Source: Bog-756 sp963704585 (GTDB lineage: Bacteria; Actinomycetota; Acidimicrobiia; Acidimicrobiales; RAAP-2). From it: a stretch of DNA of 64,000 nt. Each line of letters begins with the position of its first letter. Within the stretch, counting starts at the first letter, position 1. A model generated the notes under the pieces. The model did not search any database and was not told where the DNA came from. It worked only from the letters and a program-made list of their open reading frames with translations. Below, one piece after another: positions 18,027 to 27,440 of the stretch. The DNA lies in the NCBI GenBank assembly GCA_963704585.1, contig OY969919.1:3100001-3164000 (forward strand). The letters are read 5' to 3'. The position numbers and the translations under genes were made by a program.

Positions 18027-18972
18027 GTGACCCACGGGCGCGCCGAGATCTACGAGCTGCTCGCGGCACACGACCTGCGCCCGAGCCGTGCGCTCGGCCA
18101 GAACTTCGTCGCCGACGCGAACACCGTGCGCCGCATCGTGCGGCTCGCCGCGGTGGGCGAGGGTCGGCAGGTGCTCGAGATCGGGGCCGGGCTCGGCTCG
18201 CTGACACTCGCGCTCGCCGAGGCGGGCGCGTCGGTGACCGCGGTCGAGGTCGACGAGCACGTCCTGCCGGTGCTGCGCGGCGCAGGTCGAACCCGCCGGC
18301 GTCCGCGTCGTGGCCGCGGACGCGCTGACCCTCGACTGGCCGATGCTGCTCGGGGACGAGCCCCGCCGGTGGTCACTCGTCGCGAACCTTCCCTACAACG
18401 TGGCGGTGCCCCTCGTGGTGCGGGTGCTCGAGGAGGCGCCGCAGATCGCCGACGTGCTGGTCATGGTGCAGCGGGAGGTCGGCGAGCGACTCGCGGCCCA
18501 CGTCGGGGACGCGGCGTACGGCGGGGTGTCCGTCAAGATGGCCTACTGGGGCCGGGCCCGGCTGGTCGGGCGGGTGCCCCCCTCGGTCTTCGTGCCGCGT
18601 CCGAAGGTCGAGTCCGCACTCGTCCGCATCGAGCGCCACCCGATGCCGGTCGGCGGCGCGGAGCGACCGGGTCCCGGGACGCCGTCCTACGACCGGTTCG
18701 AGGCGGTGGTGCGCGCCGGGTTCGGCAAGCGTCGCAAGATGCTGCGACGGTCGCTCGAGGGACTGGTCGTTCCCGAGGCGTTCGCCGCCACCGGGGTGGC
18801 GCCGACGGCCCGCGCCGAGGAGCTCGGGCTCGACGCCTGGGAGGCGCTCGCCGCCTGGCGGCCCGCGGTCACGGACCCGTCGGCGGATGCGGGTCGGGAC
18901 TCGACGGCGGCCGACCGGTCGGCCGCCGGCACGGCAGTACCCGGGGCAGCGGCAGGGCGGGGGCGGCGGTGA
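18027..18972 (+). CDS. rsmA: 16S rRNA (A1518/A1519-N6)-dimethyltransferase (frameshifted here)
   Basis: KsgA/RsmA dimethylates two adjacent adenines in the 3' hairpin of 16S rRNA. Family motifs: LRPSRALGQNFVADANTV at the N-terminus, VLEIGAGLGSLTLAL (SAM site), VANLPYNVAVPLVVRVLE (catalytic N-L-P-Y), YGGVSVKMAYW and PPSVFVPRPKVESALVRI. Between bases 18276 and 18283 the frame changes; one extra base fits, since the next frame reads QVEPAGVRVVAADAL. The C-terminal 30 residues are Ala/Ser/Gly-rich. About 314 residues in total. Its TGA overlaps the ispE GTG, as in mycobacteria, where rsmA and ispE are adjacent. Confidence 0.9.
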
Positions 18973-19883
18973 CCGAGACGGAGGGCGCGCCGCCGGAGGC
19001 AGCCGGGCCCGGTGCTCCCGACGAGCTCACGGCGCGGGCGAAGCTGACTCTCTCCCTGCAGGTCGCCGGCGTGCGGGCCGACGGCTACCACGCACTCGAG
19101 TCCGAGATGGTCGCCCTCGACTTCGCGGACACCATCATCGTGAGCGAGGGCACGGGACTGACCGTCACCGAGCGGTTCGGCGAGCCCGGACCGTCCTGGC
19201 GGGGGGGATCCGGCGACCGGCGCGCGCCGTTCGGCGGCCGGCGGGAGGCGTGGCGGAGCGCGACGGTTCCCATCGGAGCGGACAATTTGGCCCTTCGCGC
19301 GCTCGACGTGGTGGGCCGGCGGGCCGCGGTGCGGTTGGTGAAGCGCATCCCGCCGGGCGCCGGCCTCGGGGGCGGCTCGGCGGACGCCGCCGCGGTCCTT
19401 CGCTGGGCGGGCTGTACCGATCCGACCGTCGCCGCGTCGATCGGTGCGGACGTGCCCTTCTGCGTCCTGGGGGGTCGTGCGGTGGTGTCGGGCATCGGTG
19501 ACGTGGTCACCCCGCTGCCATTCGAAGAGCGGCACTTCACCCTCCTCCTGCCGCCCTTCGGCATCGACACCGCCGCGGTCTACCGCGCGTGGGACGACCT
19601 GACCGAGCGCGGCCAGCGCCTGGACCCGTCGCGGGGGAGCAACGATCTCGAAGTGGCCGCGATCGCGGTCGAGCCGCGCCTCGCGCTCTGGCGCCGCGTG
19701 TTCGCGGACGCGGCGGGCGCCTCGCCGAGGCTCGCGGGAAGTGGATCGACCTGGTTCGTCGAGGGCGCTCCCGACGAGCACGGTCTCGGTGGGCGACCGT
19801 GGCTCACGATGGGCTACGACCGTGCGCTGCTCGTCCCGGCGGCGACGACCCGGCCGACGGGAGCCGGACTGACGGTGGGCTGA
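18969..19883 (+). CDS. ispE: 4-diphosphocytidyl-2-C-methyl-D-erythritol kinase
   Basis: A 304-residue GHMP kinase of the MEP isoprenoid pathway, phosphorylating CDP-ME. The N-terminus reads ARAKLTLSLQVAGVRADGYH (normally AKINL..L.V...R.DGYH), and the ATP loop PPGAGLGGGSADAAAVLRW is near residue 127, followed by GADVPFCVLGGRAVVSGIGD. A 35-residue Arg/Gly-rich insert separates the first beta strands. Isoprenoid supply for menaquinone and polyprenyl carriers would depend on it. GTGA overlap with rsmA. Confidence 0.92.
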   Translation: MTETEGAPPEAAGPGAPDELTARAKLTLSLQVAGVRADGYHALESEMVALDFADTIIVSEGTGLTVTERFGEPGPSWRGGSGDRRAPFGGRREAWRSATVPIGADNLALRALDVVGRRAAVRLVKRIPPGAGLGGGSADAAAVLRWAGCTDPTVAASIGADVPFCVLGGRAVVSGIGDVVTPLPFEERHFTLLLPPFGIDTAAVYRAWDDLTERGQRLDPSRGSNDLEVAAIAVEPRLALWRRVFADAAGASPRLAGSGSTWFVEGAPDEHGLGGRPWLTMGYDRALLVPAATTRPTGAGLTVG

Positions 19884-19901
19884 ACCGGGCGACCACTGTG
19901 C

Positions 19902-19916
19902 GGCCACTGTGTGGCC
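19902..19916 (+). terminator. Small hairpin between ispE and bS22
   Basis: GGCCAC-TGT-GTGGCC, a 6-bp stem with a 3-base loop, in the gap between two convergent genes. No T-tract. Weak terminator candidate. Confidence 0.35.
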
Positions 19917-19954
19917 ACCGCGCAGCCGATCCGGTGGGTGCTGGGCTGCCTGCG

Positions 19955-20056
19955 CTACTTGCCTGCGGCCCGCCGCTGCCAGCGGGTGGCCTTCAGCATC
20001 TTCTTGTGCTTCTTCTTGCGCATGCGCTTGCGGCGCTTCTTGATGAGGGAGCCCAT
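19955..20056 (-). CDS. Ribosomal micro-protein bS22 homologue
   Basis: A 33-residue basic protein beginning MGSLIKKRRKRMRKKKHKK and ending RWQRRAAGK. This matches bS22, the 33-residue 30S protein of actinobacterial ribosomes, which begins MGSVIKKRRKRM in mycobacteria and carries the AURKAIP1/COX24 type motif. Exact length and initial motif agree. A TACGGT -10 box lies 10 bases before the ATG. It stands alone between ispE and a histidine kinase gene. Confidence 0.9.
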   Translation of the reverse strand: MGSLIKKRRKRMRKKKHKKMLKATRWQRRAAGK

Positions 20057-20066
20057 GTCGACCGGC

Positions 20067-20072
20067 ACCGTA
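20067..20072 (-). promoter_or_regulatory. -10 box of the bS22 gene
   Basis: TACGGT on the minus strand, 10 bases before the ATG at 20056. Confidence 0.4.
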
Positions 20073-20147
20073 GCCGACCAGGGAGTTTGGCGCCAGATGG
20101 GTCGGTCGCGGGCGGATCGACGCGCCCGGGGCGGGATGTCTGTCGGC

Positions 20148-21545
20148 TCAGTACTCGTTCGCGCCAGGCGGCGCCTCGACGACCGGGAGGAGGAACCGGA
20201 AGCGGGCACCGCCGCCTCCGGCCTGCTCGACCGCGACGCTCCCGCCCTCGTCGCGGGCGACCTGCGCGACGATCGCCAGCCCGAGCCCCGACCCGGGGCG
20301 CCCCCGTGCGCTGGGCGCGCGGTAGAAGCGGTCGAAGATGTGCTCGACGTCGCTCTGGTCGACGCCCGGACCGTGATCGCGGACGACCGTCTCGCCCTCC
20401 GCACAGGTGACCTCGACGACCCCGCCGTCCGGGCTCCACTTGAGCGCGTTGTCGAGGAGGTTGTCGATCGCCCGCCCGATCCGCTGCGGCGAGCCCGACA
20501 CCCAGGTCGGCGCGGCCCGGACCTCGAACCGCACGCCGCGGCTCCGACCGTGGGTGATCGCGACCTCGACGGCCTCGAGCACGATCGCGTCCAGCCGGAC
20601 CGGTTCGGTCGTCTGTGCGGGCTGCTCGCCGCGGGCCAGTTCGGCGAGATCGCCGACCAGGGTGGTGAGCTCGTCGAGCTGGGTGAGGACGTCGCCGATC
20701 AGCACGTCGCGCTCCTCGGGCGCGAGCTCCTCCATGCGGCGCGCCACCTCCATGTTCGTCCGGAGGCTGGTGAGCGGGGTGCGCAGCTCGTGCGAGGCGT
20801 CGAGGACGAGCTGGCGCTGGCTCTCCCGCGAGGTGTCGAGCGCGACGAGGAGGCGGTTGAACGCGCGCCGCAGCCGCCCGAGCTCGTCGGGCCCGCCCGC
20901 TTCGAGACGTCGCGAGACGTCGGTCGTCTCGGCCAGCCCCTCGATGGTCTCGGTCAGGCTGTTGAGCGGTCGGAGCACGGTGCGGCCCACCGCGAGCCCG
21001 AGCAGGACGGCGACGGTGATGCCCACGAGCACGATGAGCCAGAGGGCCACCGCGAGGTTGCGGAGCTCCTGGTTGACCCCGGTGAGAGGCTGGGTGACCT
21101 GGAGCGCACCGCCGTTCGGCAGCTCACGGTTCGGGAAGACCGGCAGGCCGTCGTTGTAGACGAAGCCGGGCGGGAGGGCCGAGACGATCTCGCGGATGGC
21201 TGTGCCGCTGACGGTGGTGGAGAAGAAGTGGTCGGCCGCATGGCCTCCGCTCGATGCGGACGCGCGGACGGCATCGGTGACGCCGAGCACCGGGTTGCCC
21301 GGCGGTCCGACCGTGCCGTCCGAGTCGACGATCTGCGTGCAGACGCCTGCGGTGTTGCCGCACGCATTGACGATGGGGGGCGGGGACTGGCTCGCGATGA
21401 GGGCATGCGCGTCGCCGCTCAGCGTGACGTCGACGGAGCCGACCAGTGCGTTGTAGGCGACGAGGTAGGTGGCGATCGAGCCGAGTACGACGACGACCAG
21501 CACGGCCGCGGTCGCCGCGAGCACCAGCCGGGTCCGGAAGGTCAC
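20148..21545 (-). CDS. Two-component sensor histidine kinase, HAMP type
   Basis: A 465-residue membrane sensor. A first membrane helix (residues 8-30, LAATAAVLVVVVLGSIATYL) and a second near residue 165 (ALWLIVLVGITVAVLLGLAV) bracket an extracytoplasmic sensor of about 130 residues with two Cys. A HAMP segment (VLRPLNSLTETIEGL) precedes the phospho-acceptor motif DASHELRTPLTSLRTN. The ATPase has N-box NLLDNALKWSP, G1 DHGPGV, F-box IFDRFYRA and G2 GSGLGLAI. It lies 72 bases downstream of its response regulator and resembles the MprB/TcrY class. The signal is unknown. Confidence 0.9.
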   Translation of the reverse strand: MTFRTRLVLAATAAVLVVVVLGSIATYLVAYNALVGSVDVTLSGDAHALIASQSPPPIVNACGNTAGVCTQIVDSDGTVGPPGNPVLGVTDAVRASASSGGHAADHFFSTTVSGTAIREIVSALPPGFVYNDGLPVFPNRELPNGGALQVTQPLTGVNQELRNLAVALWLIVLVGITVAVLLGLAVGRTVLRPLNSLTETIEGLAETTDVSRRLEAGGPDELGRLRRAFNRLLVALDTSRESQRQLVLDASHELRTPLTSLRTNMEVARRMEELAPEERDVLIGDVLTQLDELTTLVGDLAELARGEQPAQTTEPVRLDAIVLEAVEVAITHGRSRGVRFEVRAAPTWVSGSPQRIGRAIDNLLDNALKWSPDGGVVEVTCAEGETVVRDHGPGVDQSDVEHIFDRFYRAPSARGRPGSGLGLAIVAQVARDEGGSVAVEQAGGGGARFRFLLPVVEAPPGANEY

Positions 21546-21617
21546 CGCTGACCTCTTCCGGTTCGGGCCCGTCCCACGGCCCGGCGTGGTGTCGTGCCGA
21601 CGGCGGCTCCGCCCATC

Positions 21618-22290
21618 TCAGGGCTCGCGCAGGACGTAGCCGACGCCGCGCGCGGTGTGGATCGAGACGCGGCTCGCCGTCCTGTTCCGTCTTCCGTCGG
21701 AGGTAGCCGACGTAGACGGCGAGGGAGTTGGTCCCCGAGTCGAAGGTGTACCCCCAGACCCGGTCGAGGATGAGCTCGCGGGTCAGCACCTGTCGCGGGT
21801 GGCGGAGCAGGAGCTCGAGCAGGTCGTACTCGATGCGGGTGAGGGTGAACGGCCGCTCGCCGCGGCGGGCCTCCCGGGTGATCGGGTCGAGGGCGAGGTC
21901 GGCGAACTGGAGGAGCTCCCCGGTCTCCTCGGGCCGCCTCCGGAGCAGCGCGCGCAGCCTCGCGAGCAGCTCGGCGAGTGCGAAGGGCTTGACCAGGTAG
22001 TCGTCGGCGCCCGCGTCGAGGCCCTGGACCCGGTCGTTGATCGCGTCGCGGGCGGTGAGCATGAGCACCGGCGTGTCGTCCCCGGCGGCACGCAGCCGGC
22101 GGCAGACTTCGAGGCCGTCGAGCGTCGGCAGCCCGACGTCGAGGACGACCGCGTCGGGCGGGCGCACCGCGACCTCCTCGAGCGCGCGGTGGCCGTCGTC
22201 GGCGAGCGAGACGTCGTAGCCCTCCAGCCGGAGCGCACGGTGGAGTGCGCCGCTCACCGCAGGATCGTCATCGACGACGAGGATCCTCAT
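21618..22290 (-). CDS. OmpR/PhoB-family response regulator (frameshift at the C-terminus)
   Basis: Receiver domain (residues 1-120) with the acidic pair in ILVVDDDPAV, phospho-acceptor Asp in AVVLDVGLPTLDG, Thr in VLMLTARD and Lys in DDYLVKPFA. The winged-helix DNA-binding domain has LTRIEYDLLELLLRHP and VWGYTFDSGTNSLAVYVGYL. One extra base at about 21663 hides the usual end; removing it gives IHTARGVGYVLREP and a stop at 21618, for a protein of about 223 residues. The ATG follows TAGGCT by 9 bases. Forms an operon with the downstream kinase. Confidence 0.9.
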
Positions 22291-22299
22291 TGGCGGGCG

Positions 22300-22305
22300 A
22301 GCCTA
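22300..22305 (-). promoter_or_regulatory. -10 box of the response regulator operon
   Basis: TAGGCT on the minus strand, 9 bases before the ATG at 22290. Confidence 0.45.
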
Positions 22306-22426
22306 TCGGCAGCCACTCTCGCGGCCGCGGCGCGCTCCCTCGATCGACGCTTGCGCCGTCCCGCGACGCACGTTCGGTGCGCACGGTCGCTGCGCACGGT
22401 CAGGCGGCGTGGAGGACCGTGCGGGG

Positions 22427-22432
22427 TAGCCT
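22427..22432 (+). promoter_or_regulatory. -10 box of tRNA-Gln
   Basis: TAGCCT, 33 bases before the mature 5' end of the tRNA, giving a short 5' leader for RNase P. Confidence 0.4.
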
Positions 22433-22465
22433 TTGTGCGTCGTCGCCCGACTGCGTTCGGGCCGG

Positions 22466-22538
22466 TCCGAGGTAGTTCAATTGGCAGAACGCTGGCCTTT
22501 GGAGCCAGATGTTGGAGGTTCGAGCCCTCCCCTCGGAG
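22466..22538 (+). tRNA. tRNA-Gln (anticodon TTG)
   Basis: Full cloverleaf: acceptor TCCGAGG pairs with CCTCGGA; D-loop GTTCAATTGGCAGAAC; anticodon stem CTGGC/GCCAG with loop CTTTGGA (anticodon TTG); T-arm GGAGG-TTCGAGC-CCTCC; discriminator G. The 3' CCA is not encoded. Standing alone, divergent from the response regulator gene and converging on typA. Confidence 0.95.
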
Positions 22539-22594
22539 CACCTCCCTCGGAGCAGGTCGAACGACCCGGGGGCATCCGACCGTCGGCCCGCCGC

Positions 22595-24433
22595 TCAGCC
22601 TCCCGAGCGCTTCGCCCTCGAGCGGAGCCTTCCCCGGGTCGCCTGGTCGAGGACGACCTTGCGGAGCCGCACGGCACCGGGCGTCACCTCGACGCACTCG
22701 TCCTCGGTGATGAACTCGAGTGCCTGCTCGAGCGAGAGGAGCTGCGGGGGAGTGAGCCGCACCGTCTCGTCGGAGGCCGCCGCGCGCATGTTGGTGAGCT
22801 TCTTCTCCTTGGTCGGGTTGACGTCCATCTCCTCGTCACGGGCGTTCTCGCCGACGATCATCCCCTCGTAGACGTCGGTCCCCGGGCCGACGAGCAACAT
22901 GCCGCGCTCCTGCAGCGACATGAGCGTGTACGCGGTGGTTGCGCCGCGGCGGTCGGCGACCATCGAGCCGTTCCGCTTGGTCCGGAGCTCGCCGTACCAG
23001 GGTGCCCACCCGTCGAAGACGTGGTGGAGCATGCCCGTGCCGCGCGTCTCGGTCATGAACTCGGTGCGGAAGCCGACCAGGCCCCGCGCCGGGACCCGGT
23101 AGTCCATCCGCACCCAGCCGCTCCCGTGGTTGACCATCTCGACGAGCGTCCCCTTGCGCAACGCCATGAGCTGGGTGACGACGCCGAGGTAGTCGTCGGG
23201 CACGTCGATGGCCACCCGCTCGACCGGTTCGCACCGGCGGCCGTCGATCTCGCGGGTGACCACCTGCGGCTTGCCGACGGTGAGCTCGAAGCCCTCGCGC
23301 CGCATGGTCTCCACGAGCACCGCGAGCTGGAGCTCGCCCCGACCCTGGACCTCCCAGGTGTCCGGCCGTTCGGTCGGGAGCACCCGGATCGAGACGTTGC
23401 CGACGAGCTCGGCGTCGAGCCGTGCCCTGATCTGGCGCGCGGTGAGCTTCGAGCCGTCCTCGCCGGCCAGCGGCGAGGTGTTGACCCCGATGGTCATCGC
23501 GAGGCTCGGCTCGTCGACGGTGAACACCGGTAGGGGCCGCGGGTCGTCAGGATCGGCGAGCGTCTCACCGATCGTGATTTCGGCGAACCCGGCGACCGCC
23601 ACGATGTCGCCCGGTCCCGCCTCGGTCGCGTCGACGCGGTCGAGGGCGTCGGTCAGGTAGAGCTCGGTGATCTTCGCCCGCTCGATCGTGCCTTCGACCT
23701 TGCACCAGGCCACCGACTCCCCCCGCCGGAGCGTGCCGTTCTGCACACGGCAGATGGCGAGCCGTCCCACGTACGGCGAGGCGTCGAGGTTGGCGACCAG
23801 CGCCTGCAGCGGCGCCTCGGGGTCGTACCGGGGTGCGGGGATGTGCTCGACGATGGCCGCGAAGAGCGGCTCGAGGTCGGTGCCGGGCTGTGACTGATCG
23901 GTGCTCGCCCGGCCGGCGCGTGCATTGGTGTAGAGGATCGGGAAGCCGATCTGGTCCTCGTCGGCGTCGAGGTCGAGGAAGAGCTCCTCGACCTCGTGGA
24001 CGACCTCGTCGATCCGCGCGTCGGGACGGTCGACCTTGTTGACCACGAGGACGACCGGCAGCCGCGCCTCGAGCGCCTTGCGGAGGACGAACCGCGTCTG
24101 GGGGAGCGGTCCCTCCGACGCGTCGACCAGCAGGAGCACCCCGTCGACCATGGTGAGCCCCCGTTCGACCTCCCCGCCGAAGTCGGCGTGGCCCGGGGTG
24201 TCGACGATGTTGAGCTTGACCCCGCCGTGCACGACGGCGGTGTTCTTGGCCAGGATCGTGATGCCCTTCTCGCGCTCGAGGTCGCCGGAGTCCATGACCC
24301 GCTCGTCGACGGTCTCGTTGGCCCGGAAGGCACCGGACTGCCAGAGCATGGCGTCGACGAGGGTGGTCTTCCCGTGGTCGACGTGCGCGACGATCGCCAC
24401 GTTGCGGATGTCGTCGCGGGTCTTCAGGGGCAC
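22595..24433 (-). CDS. typA: Translational GTPase TypA/BipA
   Basis: A 612-residue ribosome-binding GTPase. G1 is AHVDHGKTTLVDAML, the switch region KGITILAKN, G3 DTPGHADFGGEVERG, G4 VVNKVDRPDARI and G5 TNARAG. The C-terminal TypA-specific region includes GRGELQLAVLVETMRREGFE, VPARGLVGFRTEFMTETRGTG and DVYEGMIVGENAR. BipA assists 50S assembly and stress translation. The GTG start follows TAACCT by 9 bases. Confidence 0.95.
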   Translation of the reverse strand: MPLKTRDDIRNVAIVAHVDHGKTTLVDAMLWQSGAFRANETVDERVMDSGDLEREKGITILAKNTAVVHGGVKLNIVDTPGHADFGGEVERGLTMVDGVLLLVDASEGPLPQTRFVLRKALEARLPVVLVVNKVDRPDARIDEVVHEVEELFLDLDADEDQIGFPILYTNARAGRASTDQSQPGTDLEPLFAAIVEHIPAPRYDPEAPLQALVANLDASPYVGRLAICRVQNGTLRRGESVAWCKVEGTIERAKITELYLTDALDRVDATEAGPGDIVAVAGFAEITIGETLADPDDPRPLPVFTVDEPSLAMTIGVNTSPLAGEDGSKLTARQIRARLDAELVGNVSIRVLPTERPDTWEVQGRGELQLAVLVETMRREGFELTVGKPQVVTREIDGRRCEPVERVAIDVPDDYLGVVTQLMALRKGTLVEMVNHGSGWVRMDYRVPARGLVGFRTEFMTETRGTGMLHHVFDGWAPWYGELRTKRNGSMVADRRGATTAYTLMSLQERGMLLVGPGTDVYEGMIVGENARDEEMDVNPTKEKKLTNMRAAASDETVRLTPPQLLSLEQALEFITEDECVEVTPGAVRLRKVVLDQATRGRLRSRAKRSGG

Positions 24434-24442
24434 AAGTGGACG

Positions 24443-24448
24443 AGGTTA
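24443..24448 (-). promoter_or_regulatory. -10 box of typA
   Basis: TAACCT on the minus strand, 9 bases before the GTG at 24433. Confidence 0.4.
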
Positions 24449-24503
24449 CCTGCCGCCGCCGGCCTGGTCGGCCCCGGCGCCCCCGCCGGGGTCGCCGACG
24501 TGA

Positions 24504-26497
24504 TCAGGGGGCCGTCGGGCAGCCGGCCGCGCCCGGCGAGGTCGACCCGACCAGGTTCGGCCAGGCCGGCTGCGAGGTCGACGGCGTGGCCTGGACGGGC
24601 GGGCAATTCGGTTCGGTGCCGGTGTACGTCTCGGCCGAGGAGTCGAGCCCCCACGAGGCGGTGCCCGGCGCGAGGTAGTAGGGCGGCCCGTAGAGGGTGA
24701 GGCGCGGGTCCCAGAGGTAGTACTTGAGGTAGCCGGTGTTGCCGCCGCCGCTCGTGCCGACCGCGCCGCGGGCGTCCTGCTGGATCGAGCCGTAGATCGT
24801 AGAGCTGACGACCTCGTTGCCGGTCGTGGCGAAGTTGTCGACCGCGAAGGACTGATTGAGGGCGAGGATCGTCGCGTCGATGGTCAGTCCCTGTGCGCCG
24901 GTCGGGCTGCCGGTCGAGGTGCTGGGGTCGCAGAGGGGGATCGCAAACGCACCGGCTGTGCCGCACGCCGGCAGTGGCTTTCCCGACTTCCCCTGGGTGT
25001 TGGTCGAGTTGTAGAGCGGGCGGTTGACCTCGACGTAGTTGTTGGCGATGAGGCCCAGCGTGTCGTTGGTGCCGGTCAGGCGTTGTTGTAGGCGCAGAGG
25101 CTCTGCGACGCGGTGCCGGCCCAGGTGCAGTCGGCATAGCTGATCGGCCCGTCGACGAGGACGTCGTTGGACGCGGCGACCGTGAGGTGGCCGGAGAGGT
25201 TGCCGTGGACGAATGCGTCGCCCTCCGAGTCGGGGGTCGAGCTCTGCGCGTAGTAGCAGTTCGGGCAGAGGCTCTGGACCTGGGAGAGCCCCTTGGTCGC
25301 GCCGTTGGTATTGGTGTCGAACGGATTGGCGCCGGCCACCGGGCTCGATGCGCCGTTGACGAAGAGGACGCCGTTGTTCGGGAGGGCCTGTGCTCCCTGG
25401 GCCGTGCTGGTCGGGCAGTTCGGGTCGCCGATGCCCGACGTGTTCATCGTGTCGTTGTTCGGGTAGCCGGCCGTGTCGGGGCTGTTGACGGTCATCTTGC
25501 CGACGCCACCGACCACCGAGAGCTGGACGGTCGTCGGGCCCTCGTAGTAGCAGCCGCCCTGCTTCGCGTAGGTGGAGAGCTGCGAGTCGTCGGTGGGCAG
25601 CGGCTCCTTGGGGCGCCCGAATCCGCTGCCGTTCACCGTGTAGGAGATGCCGGCGTCGAGGCTCGCGCAGGTCGGGTTCGACGAGGAATCGGTCGCGCCG
25701 GTCCCCGGGTCGACGAAGAGGCAGTGGGGATCGGCCGTGTTGACCGTGCCGGTGAAGGTGGGGTTGCCGATCACGTAGACCGAGTCGTTGGTGTAGACCG
25801 GCCCGTAGAGCGCGTCACCGCTGATGAAGCTCACGTAGACGCACGGCGTCGCGCCGACCGTTCCCCCGCCCGAGATGGTGCGCCCCTGGTTGTAGAAGTA
25901 GTCGCAGGTCGCAGCCGACCCGCCCGCGTTGTCGTTGAACGACTCGTAGTTCGACCACCAGACACCGTTGAGGAAGCCGTTCTGCGGGACGAAGCGGGCG
26001 ACGGTCGAGTAGTAGACGAGGTTGGCAGGGAAGCCCGCGGCGCCTACGACCTGGACCTCGAGGTAGGTGATGGCACTCGTGGTCGAGCTCTCGACCTCCT
26101 GGGGGTTCTCGAACATGTAGAACTCCGGGACCACCCCGTTGCCGACGTCGGTGCCGGGCACCTGGCTCCAGGTGTCGTAGCTGAGCCCCGCGCACTGCGC
26201 GTTCGCGTTGGGGCCCGAGGGGTAGTTGGTGTTCGCGTTGCACGCGGCGAGGTAGGGGTTGCCGTTGATCGCGGTCTGGTAGGAGTTGAGACCCGATGCG
26301 AGCGCGCGATATGCGTACCGCTGGATGTTCGCCTGGGTCAGGATCGGCGCGTTGGTGACGATCGAGTTGATCATCACGCCGCCGAAGGTGGCGAGCAGAA
26401 CGACGAGCGAGATGACGACGATGAGCGCGGCCTGGCCGGCATCGGTCGCGGCCCGGACGGCGGATGCCCGCCTGCACTTCGTGAGGAGTCTGCGCAT
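24504..26497 (-). CDS. PilX-like exported surface protein (frameshift near 25080)
   Basis: About 664 residues once one missing base near 25078-25081 is allowed for. The N-terminus has a basic stretch, then GQAALIVVISLVVLLATFGG as a single membrane helix and TQANIQRYAYRALASGLNSY, the arrangement of PilX/PilV-class minor pilins. The rest is a large Asn/Thr/Gly/Tyr-rich exported domain with scattered Cys. After the break the frame reads LTGTNDTLGLIANNYVEVNR through to TSPGAAGCPTAP. It is third in an operon with two prepilins, 6 bases after the second. Likely a pilus-associated or adhesive surface protein; function not known. Confidence 0.65.
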
Positions 26498-26503
26498 GGT
26501 TCC

Positions 26504-27440
26504 CTACCCGACCAGCTGGCTGTAGAGGTACGACTTGGACGAGAGCCGGTACACGACGAAGGAGTTCTCCTGCGGGGCCGCTCCGACGACGTCGACGCTG
26601 AGGTCGACCCCGATGCTCTGGACCGTGTCGGCCAGGGCAATTGGACGCGGTCGGGTTCCCGCTGCCGTTGAGCGTCGGTGCCGCGCAGGAGTTGAAGTTG
26701 GGCAGGATGCCGGAGCCGTTCGGTGTGCCACCCGCACCGGGGGTGTATGCGGTCGAGTACGGGTCGAGCGCGTTGTAGGTGAAGATCGTCGGGGGCGTCG
26801 CGTTGGTGAGGTACGTCGTCGGGTTGATGACCCCTCGGACGCTCACGAGTGTCTTGCCGCCCGTCGACCAGGTACAGGTCGCGGTCGACGTCACGGCGAA
26901 CGGGCAGGCGGGCGTCGCGCCCGTGCACCCCGGGAGCGTGGCGGCGGGCGGGTTCGGGCACGCCGGGTACTGCACGACGGTGAACGTCCCCGAGTAGAAC
27001 TTGCAGCCGGCGCACTTGGTCGGTGTGGTGAGCGACATCACTATCTTGCCGGGACCGTTCGCGTCGCCGATGTTGGCGAAGAACGTCGTCGACCAGGTGC
27101 CGACGCTGCCGGTCAGGAACGGCGGGCAGGGTGCGTTTGCCGCCGCACAGTTCGTCGCCGCCGTGGGCGTAGGCGCGGGCTCGACCTCGCTGCGGATCAG
27201 CCGCTGGATGATGATCGAGCTCGGGAGGAGCTGGTCGGTCGCGTTGTACGACGAGATCACGTTCGTCCCGGCGTTGAGGTAGGTGGTGAGTGCGCTGGCG
27301 ACGATGGTCAGGAGCACGATGAGGGTGGCGAAGGCGATCATCAGCTCGACGAGGGTGAGGCCTTCGTCACCGGTCATGTCGCCGGACCGCTCGCGCTGTG
27401 CAGCGACCAGCGCGCGGATGGAGGTGAGCGCACCCATCAC
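26504..27440 (-). CDS. Type IV prepilin-like protein (frameshift near 26640)
   Basis: About 311 residues. The leader MMGALTSIRALVAAQRERSGD-MTGDE ends before the class III cleavage motif GLTLVELMIAFATLIVLL (cut expected after G, Glu at +5), followed by one membrane helix and SSIIIQRLIRSEVEPAP. The body has four or more Cys and Thr/Pro-rich stretches. One extra base at about 26640 moves the end to another frame, IALADTVQSIGVDLSVDVVG to YLYSQLVG. Its ATG overlaps the upstream stop as ATGA. Minor pseudopilin of a pilus or secretion system whose motor genes are outside the window. Confidence 0.7.

Noticed and set aside
22539..22545. Encoded CCA end for tRNA-Gln
   Set aside because: The sequence after the discriminator is CACC, not CCA; the end must be added enzymatically.
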